Positions 5,780-9,157 of a DNA stretch of 9,157 nt are shown piece after piece; position 1 is the stretch's first letter, and every line of letters begins with the position of its first letter. The notes beneath the pieces were generated by a model that saw only the letters and a list, made by a program, of their open reading frames with translations, made no database searches and was not told the DNA's origin. Origin of the DNA: Gp6-AA40 sp050742535 (lineage in GTDB: Bacteria > Acidobacteriota > Vicinamibacteria > Vicinamibacterales > UBA2999). The position numbers were made by a program, and so were the translations under genes. The stretch covers positions 1 through 9,157 of the forward strand of contig JBOGIQ010000254.1 in the NCBI GenBank assembly GCA_050742535.1, in the 5' to 3' direction.

Positions 5780-6763
5780 TCATTCAGTCGAGACTTGTGC
5801 CAAGGCGAGGCCCTCCGCGATCTTCGCCTTGATCTTGCCGATGAAACGCGCCGCCTGATCGGGCGGATACCCGCCCGCGGTAAACGCGGCGTTCCATTGC
5901 TCGTCCGACAGGCGCGCCAGCAGCTTCGAGGTCCACACCACGTCGTTCACCGTGATGGTGTCCACGATCGTCTGGTAGATGCCGTCGTAATCGAACTCGA
6001 CGCGGTTGCCGTTGACCGCCTTGATGAATCCCTGCTCCTCGAAGTCCTCGAGATTGTTGCGATTGCCCTGAGCGATGCGCGCGCCGAGGACCCGCGCAAT
6101 TCCGGGTGCGTCGGTCTTGCCGAACGAGGCGCCGAGATCCCGGACGACGTAGCGGCGCACGCCGGTGCCGTCGGGCTGCATCAGGTCGTAGATCTTGTTG
6201 TTCGACGTCTTCCAGTCCCAGTTGTTGATCATCAGGTTGGCGACAATCAGCCCCTTGAACGGCTGCGTATCGGCGAACGGATTCTTGTGCCACGCCCAGT
6301 CGTCGACGACCTTGGCGTTTGGCATCACGGGGCGGAAGCGTCCTGGTCCAGGATTGCCCTCAGGCCCGCCGTCCATCGTCCACGTGGTGAGGTAATAGGT
6401 GGGCACCTGGTGATATCCGATCGCCCACAGAATTCGCGACGCGACAACTTCCGTCTGCGCCTCCGGGCCCAGCTTGACGCTCCATTCGACGCCGCTCGCA
6501 TCGCGCAGGTCATAGCCCGGGCTGAAGCCGGTCTGGTCCGCCTTGACGAAGGTGAACGCCGCCGGCACGGGCAGCGCGGTCGGACTCGGCGGCCCGACGC
6601 GCAGGTCGCGCATCTCCAGATCGCGAGGCTCCTGCCAGAGCTGCGCGATATCCGCGGCCGGGTCCGGCGTCGTCCTGACGGTCCGGCCACCGGTGCAGTT
6701 CGACACGGCAAGAGCGGCCACGAATACAAACGGCACGGCGGTGCGTAATGGCAGAGTCCTCAT
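5780..6763 (-). CDS. Exported protein with kinase-like (HipA/FAM20-type) motifs
   Basis: A 327-residue protein without a firm family name. The N-terminus is a signal peptide (hydrophobic 10-20). The following VSNC with Cys23 could be a lipobox, but Asn at -1 is unusual, so lipoprotein status is uncertain. The remainder shows features of HipA/FAM20-like atypical kinases. WSVKLG (94-99) has a candidate ATP-binding Lys97, followed by EAQTEVVASRILWAIGY (101-117), like the acidic helix after the HipA lysine. INNWDWKTSNN (179-189) resembles a D-x-K-x-x-N catalytic loop, with D183, K185 and N188. VRDLGASFG (207-215) resembles the metal-binding DFG segment, with D209. Activity is unproven. The ATG at 6763 has GGAG seven bases upstream. 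The gene is co-directional with the B3/B4 gene (61-base gap) and ispDF. Confidence 0.75.
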   Translation of the reverse strand: MRTLPLRTAVPFVFVAALAVSNCTGGRTVRTTPDPAADIAQLWQEPRDLEMRDLRVGPPSPTALPVPAAFTFVKADQTGFSPGYDLRDASGVEWSVKLGPEAQTEVVASRILWAIGYHQVPTYYLTTWTMDGGPEGNPGPGRFRPVMPNAKVVDDWAWHKNPFADTQPFKGLIVANLMINNWDWKTSNNKIYDLMQPDGTGVRRYVVRDLGASFGKTDAPGIARVLGARIAQGNRNNLEDFEEQGFIKAVNGNRVEFDYDGIYQTIVDTITVNDVVWTSKLLARLSDEQWNAAFTAGGYPPDQAARFIGKIKAKIAEGLALAQVSTE

Positions 6764-6824
6764 GTAAGAACTCCGTGCAGAAATCCTGCCGCCTTTTCAA
6801 CGGCTCAGCCGGATGCGTGTTTTC

Positions 6825-7460
6825 TCAGGACATGAAGCGCGACGTCTCGCTGCAGCCGGTGAACTGCGCCATGCGCGCTGAGGTCGCGTCGAGGACCTGA
6901 ATCAGACGCCGCTCGTTCACCTCGTGCGGAGCGAAGACCACGAGCAAGCCGTAGGTCGTAGCCGTCGTCACCATCGTGCGCGCCGAATCGGACGTCGGAC
7001 TGCCGAACGGCCCGTTGCGATCGGCCAGCGTGATTCGCCCGCCGACGTGGACCTCGTCTTTCCGGATTCCGGCATACGATTCGCCCTCGATGCCGATACG
7101 AAGCTCCACATCGCCCTCGATCCGGCTGGCATCGTACAAGCCATACGGCAGCTGAAACTCCAGCGAGCACCAGTTGCACACGTCCACCATGCTGTTGATG
7201 CGCGGCAGCGTATCGCCTTTGCGCACGCGGCGCAGCAGCGCTTCCGAGGAGGGACGGGTTTTTGTGGGATCGAGCCCGACACGCTTATACATCGTCCGCA
7301 CGGCCGTCACTTCCGCCGGCGGATTGATGCGCACGGCGGCCTCGGCAGCCGCGAGCGGAGCGTTCAAACGCGCCTCGCGATCGACGACGGTGGCTCCGTC
7401 GAGCCACAACACGCCGGCGCGGACGATCGACGCGAGAGCAGGTGATATCGAGAAATGCAT
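6825..7460 (-). CDS. Free-standing B3/B4 tRNA-binding-domain protein
   Basis: A 211-residue protein matching the stand-alone B3/B4 domain (PF03483), otherwise found in the beta subunit of phenylalanyl-tRNA synthetase, where it edits mischarged tRNA-Phe. Family signatures are MYKRVGLDPTKTRPSSEALL (57-76), LPRINSMVDVCNWCSLEFQL (85-104) with PYGLYD after it, and GPFGSPTSDSARTMVT (150-165). No catalytic tRNA synthetase domain is attached. The function of free-standing members is not settled; trans-editing of mischarged tRNA is a reasonable guess. I kept the ATG at 7460 although there is no Shine-Dalgarno; it lies 7 bases downstream of a strong hairpin pair. It sits in a run with plsC upstream and the kinase-like gene downstream. 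Confidence 0.87.
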   Translation of the reverse strand: MHFSISPALASIVRAGVLWLDGATVVDREARLNAPLAAAEAAVRINPPAEVTAVRTMYKRVGLDPTKTRPSSEALLRRVRKGDTLPRINSMVDVCNWCSLEFQLPYGLYDASRIEGDVELRIGIEGESYAGIRKDEVHVGGRITLADRNGPFGSPTSDSARTMVTTATTYGLLVVFAPHEVNERRLIQVLDATSARMAQFTGCSETSRFMS

Positions 7461-7467
7461 GGCGTGG

Positions 7468-7513
7468 GGCGAGCCTTGTCAGGCTCGCCGCGCGGACGTG
7501 ACAACGTCCGCGC
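7468..7513. repeat. Tandem GC-rich hairpins spanning the end of plsC
   Basis: Stem 1 pairs 7468-7476 with 7481-7489 (9 bp, TGTC loop). Stem 2 pairs 7490-7499 with 7504-7513 (10 bp, GACA loop). They are directly adjacent and both perfect. The plsC stop codon (7479-7481) lies at the loop of stem 1, so stem 2 and half of stem 1 are translated as the last residues of PlsC. The B3/B4 start codon lies 7 bases beyond the array. The architecture is like 5729-5773. Confidence 0.85.
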
Positions 7514-8276
7514 CACGATCGGCAAAGTGAGGATCGGGCGGACTCACATGGACATCCGACTCCGCCTCTGGCGCAATGATCTGACGCACGCGCTCGGCAA
7601 ATTCTCTCGGATCGGTTCCGGACAGATCTGCCGTATCGATCGGCTCGTGAACAACCAGCCTCACGCTGCCTGGATAGGTTGCGAGGCGATCCTTCAGCAT
7701 GACGTGGCGGCTGCCGACGACCGATATGGGCACCACAGGCAGCCCCGCCTCGAGCGCAAGGAAGAAGCTGCCCCCCTTGAAGCGCGCGAGGCGGCCGTCC
7801 CGGCTGCGCGTCCCCTCAGGAAACACGATCAGGCACAGGCCATTCGACGTCAGCCGCGACGCCCAGCCGAAGATCCGTGCGCGGTCCGGACGGCTGCGAT
7901 CCACGAGCATGTGGCCGGTACGGCGCAGGTGCCAGCCGAGAAACGGAAACCGGCCCAGCGATTCCTTGGCGATGATTCGCAGCTGATACGGCAGCGACCA
8001 GAACAGGATCGGAATGTCGTAGATGCTCTGGTGGTTCGATACGAACACGTAGGTGCGATTGCGCTCGAGCCGCTCGAGGCCGGCGACTTCGACGCGAACG
8101 CCAGTCGTCGCCAGGATCAGCCGCGACCAGGTCCGCGCGCACCAGTGGGCAAAGTAACCGGTCTTCTGGAACAGGCTCGACGTCAGCGACAGCGTGCCGA
8201 GAACGATCGTGTACAGCGCGATGGCGGGGATCAGATAGAAGACCGTCCGCCACCAGTGGAACGGCGGCGGTTTCAC
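7479..8276 (-). CDS. plsC: PlsC-family 1-acyl-sn-glycerol-3-phosphate acyltransferase
   Basis: A 265-residue lysophosphatidic acid acyltransferase that adds the second acyl chain to make phosphatidic acid at the inner membrane. A membrane segment lies at about 12-34. Family motifs run in order: NHQSIYD (81-87, the HX4D catalytic pair H82/D87), GRFPFLGWHLRRTG (108-121), VFPEGTRSR (151-159) and PVVPISV (180-186). The length is normal. The GTG at 8274-8276 overlaps the GNAT stop as GTGA, a sign of translational coupling. The frame is open further upstream to 8513, but that part lies inside the GNAT gene and is Arg/Ala-rich. The last eleven or so residues (GADVVTSARRA) are encoded by the hairpin element and are probably not part of the ancestral protein. 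Confidence 0.93.
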   Translation of the reverse strand: MKPPPFHWWRTVFYLIPAIALYTIVLGTLSLTSSLFQKTGYFAHWCARTWSRLILATTGVRVEVAGLERLERNRTYVFVSNHQSIYDIPILFWSLPYQLRIIAKESLGRFPFLGWHLRRTGHMLVDRSRPDRARIFGWASRLTSNGLCLIVFPEGTRSRDGRLARFKGGSFFLALEAGLPVVPISVVGSRHVMLKDRLATYPGSVRLVVHEPIDTADLSGTDPREFAERVRQIIAPEAESDVHVSPPDPHFADRGADVVTSARRA

Positions 8277-8869
8277 GGCCGCCGCGGCCGCCGCAGCATC
8301 GGCACCATCGTCGGAGACGTGCCGGACTGAATCGCGCCAAGCGCCTCGAATCCGTGCCGCTCGTACAGCGGAACGTTTCGCGGATTGGACGACTCGAGAT
8401 ACGCGTGAACGCCGTCGCGATCGCAGGCCTGCAGCGCATGACGAAGCAGCGCCGACCCGTAGCCGCGCCCCTGACACGACGGATCGACGCCAATCAGCGG
8501 GAGGTACCAACAATCATCCGCAGGGTGGTACTTCTCCATCTGCGTGAAGACCTGCATCATGTCCTCGAGTCGATCCTTTCGGACGTACTGCTCGGTCAGC
8601 GCCATCATCGTGTCCGCATCCGGCTGCACGCCGGGAGGCAGCCACAGCGCAGCCGCCCATCCGCCCTCGACCAGATGCGTCGCGCCGTGGGCGAGTCCGT
8701 TCCCGCCGAACGCACGGACGAATGCGGGCATGACTGCCAGATACGTTCTGGTGTCGCCAAAGGCCCAGCGCGCCATCGGATCGGTGCTGAAGGCGAGCGT
8801 GATCACGCCGATGACAGTGGCTTCATCGGTCGCGGTCGCCGGACGAACATCGATTGCGACTACTGACAT
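8273..8869 (-). CDS. GNAT-family N-acetyltransferase
   Basis: A 198-residue acetyl-CoA-dependent acetyltransferase; the substrate cannot be read from sequence. Residues 7-30 are the usual GNAT start (VRPATATDEATVIGVITLAF). Motif A covers LPLIGVDPSCQGRGYGSALL (123-142), where Q133-G134-R135-G136-Y137-G138 is the acetyl-CoA pyrophosphate loop. Motif B contains YLESSNPRNVPLYERHGFE (157-175). The ATG at 8867-8869 has only a weak upstream GGA. The 3' end has a 9-base direct repeat (CGGCGGCCG twice) coding for RRPRRP and overlaps plsC by 4 bases. It lies 27 bases after the YacL-like gene, so it is probably in the same transcript. Confidence 0.92.
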   Translation of the reverse strand: MSVVAIDVRPATATDEATVIGVITLAFSTDPMARWAFGDTRTYLAVMPAFVRAFGGNGLAHGATHLVEGGWAAALWLPPGVQPDADTMMALTEQYVRKDRLEDMMQVFTQMEKYHPADDCWYLPLIGVDPSCQGRGYGSALLRHALQACDRDGVHAYLESSNPRNVPLYERHGFEALGAIQSGTSPTMVPMLRRPRRP

Positions 8870-8896
8870 GCTGATCCGCGGGTGCCGGCGAGCGTC

Positions 8897-9157
8897 CTAC
8901 TTCCCGGCCGCGGCCGCTGACGGCGGGATCTGTGGTCGCGGCCGCCGGCCGATCTCACCCTCTGCCTGGACGACTGGCGCCGGAGCGGGTGCGCTCTGCG
9001 CCGCCATTCCCGGGTCGATGAAGCGGCCGAAGATCATCTTGCCGGCGGTCGTCTGCAGCACGCTGGTGACGACGACGTCGATGGTGCGGCCGATCATTTT
9101 GCGCGCGTTGTCCACGACGACCATCGTGCCGTCATCCAGGTACGCGACACCCTGGTT
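8897..9157 (-). CDS. YacL-like PIN/TRAM-domain protein, C-terminal 86 residues
   Basis: Only the C-terminus is inside the window; the gene continues beyond 9157. The visible start NQGVAYLDDGTMVVVDNARK is followed by MIGRTIDVVVTSVLQTTAGKMIFGR. This matches the TRAM (RNA-binding) domain that ends YacL/PilT-N-type proteins, membrane-anchored PIN-domain ribonuclease candidates. The last 40 or so residues are an Ala/Pro-rich variable tail ending in TAG at 8897-8899. In Firmicutes yacL lies directly before ispD. Here ispDF lies on the same strand but five genes downstream, which supports the assignment. Confidence 0.85.
   Translation of the reverse strand, partial: NQGVAYLDDGTMVVVDNARKMIGRTIDVVVTSVLQTTAGKMIFGRFIDPGMAAQSAPAPAPVVQAEGEIGRRPRPQIPPSAAAAGK

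Noticed and set aside
5690..6748. 352-codon open frame on the plus strand
   Set aside because: It is antisense to the kinase-like gene. Long antisense frames are common at this GC content, and the translation shows no domain.
7455..8330. 291-codon open frame on the plus strand
   Set aside because: It is antisense to plsC, which has all four acyltransferase motifs. The frame has Arg/Ala/Gln-rich composition.
8277..8513. Longer N-terminus for PlsC up to 8513
   Set aside because: It lies inside the GNAT gene, codes Arg/Ala-rich sequence typical of a shadow frame, and the GTGA overlap gives a natural start and normal family length.

Overview
The window reads as chromosome from a GC-rich bacterium. 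My best guess is Acidobacteriota, possibly the Vicinamibacteria. That guess rests on the overall gene style, an ispD-ispF fusion, a LytS/LytTR pair behind a small exported protein, and many GC-rich intergenic hairpins. No 16S or phylogeny supports it directly. Nothing looks like a phage, plasmid, insertion sequence or CRISPR array.

Region 1 (1-1137, minus strand) is a translation operon. Read 5' to 3' it runs: a promoter, tRNA-Thr(TGT), tRNA-Tyr(GTA), tRNA-Gly(TCC), tRNA-Thr(GGT), then the start of tuf (EF-Tu), which leaves the window at base 1. This is the same order as thrU-tyrU-glyT-thrT-tufB in E. coli. The spacers are wide (81-240 bp) and filled with palindromes and tandem repeats; I see no protein gene in them. 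No gene-free stretch in the window exceeds 300 bases.

Region 2 (1201-1959, minus) is rlmB, the 23S rRNA Gm2251 2'-O-methyltransferase, lying just upstream of the tRNA promoter. It is divergent from region 3.

Region 3 (2097-4495, plus) is a three-gene operon: a small exported protein of unknown function, a membrane LytS-type histidine kinase, and a LytTR response regulator whose start overlaps the end of the kinase gene. It ends against region 4 at a shared hairpin.

Region 4 (4532-9157, minus) is a run of co-directional genes. In transcription order: the C-terminus of a YacL-like PIN/TRAM protein, a GNAT acetyltransferase, a PlsC-type acyltransferase (4-base GTGA overlap with the GNAT gene), a free-standing B3/B4-domain protein, an exported protein with kinase-like (HipA/FAM20-type) motifs, and a bifunctional IspDF enzyme of the MEP isoprenoid pathway. 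IspDF has no ATG, GTG or TTG ahead of its conserved N-terminus. Strong hairpins lie at or near three of the 3' ends here, and in two cases the stop codon falls in or against the hairpin loop.

The points most worth a second look are the IspDF start, the kinase-like exported protein, and the family of hairpin and repeat elements in the spacers. I did not find a clear multi-gene system that I would call new.
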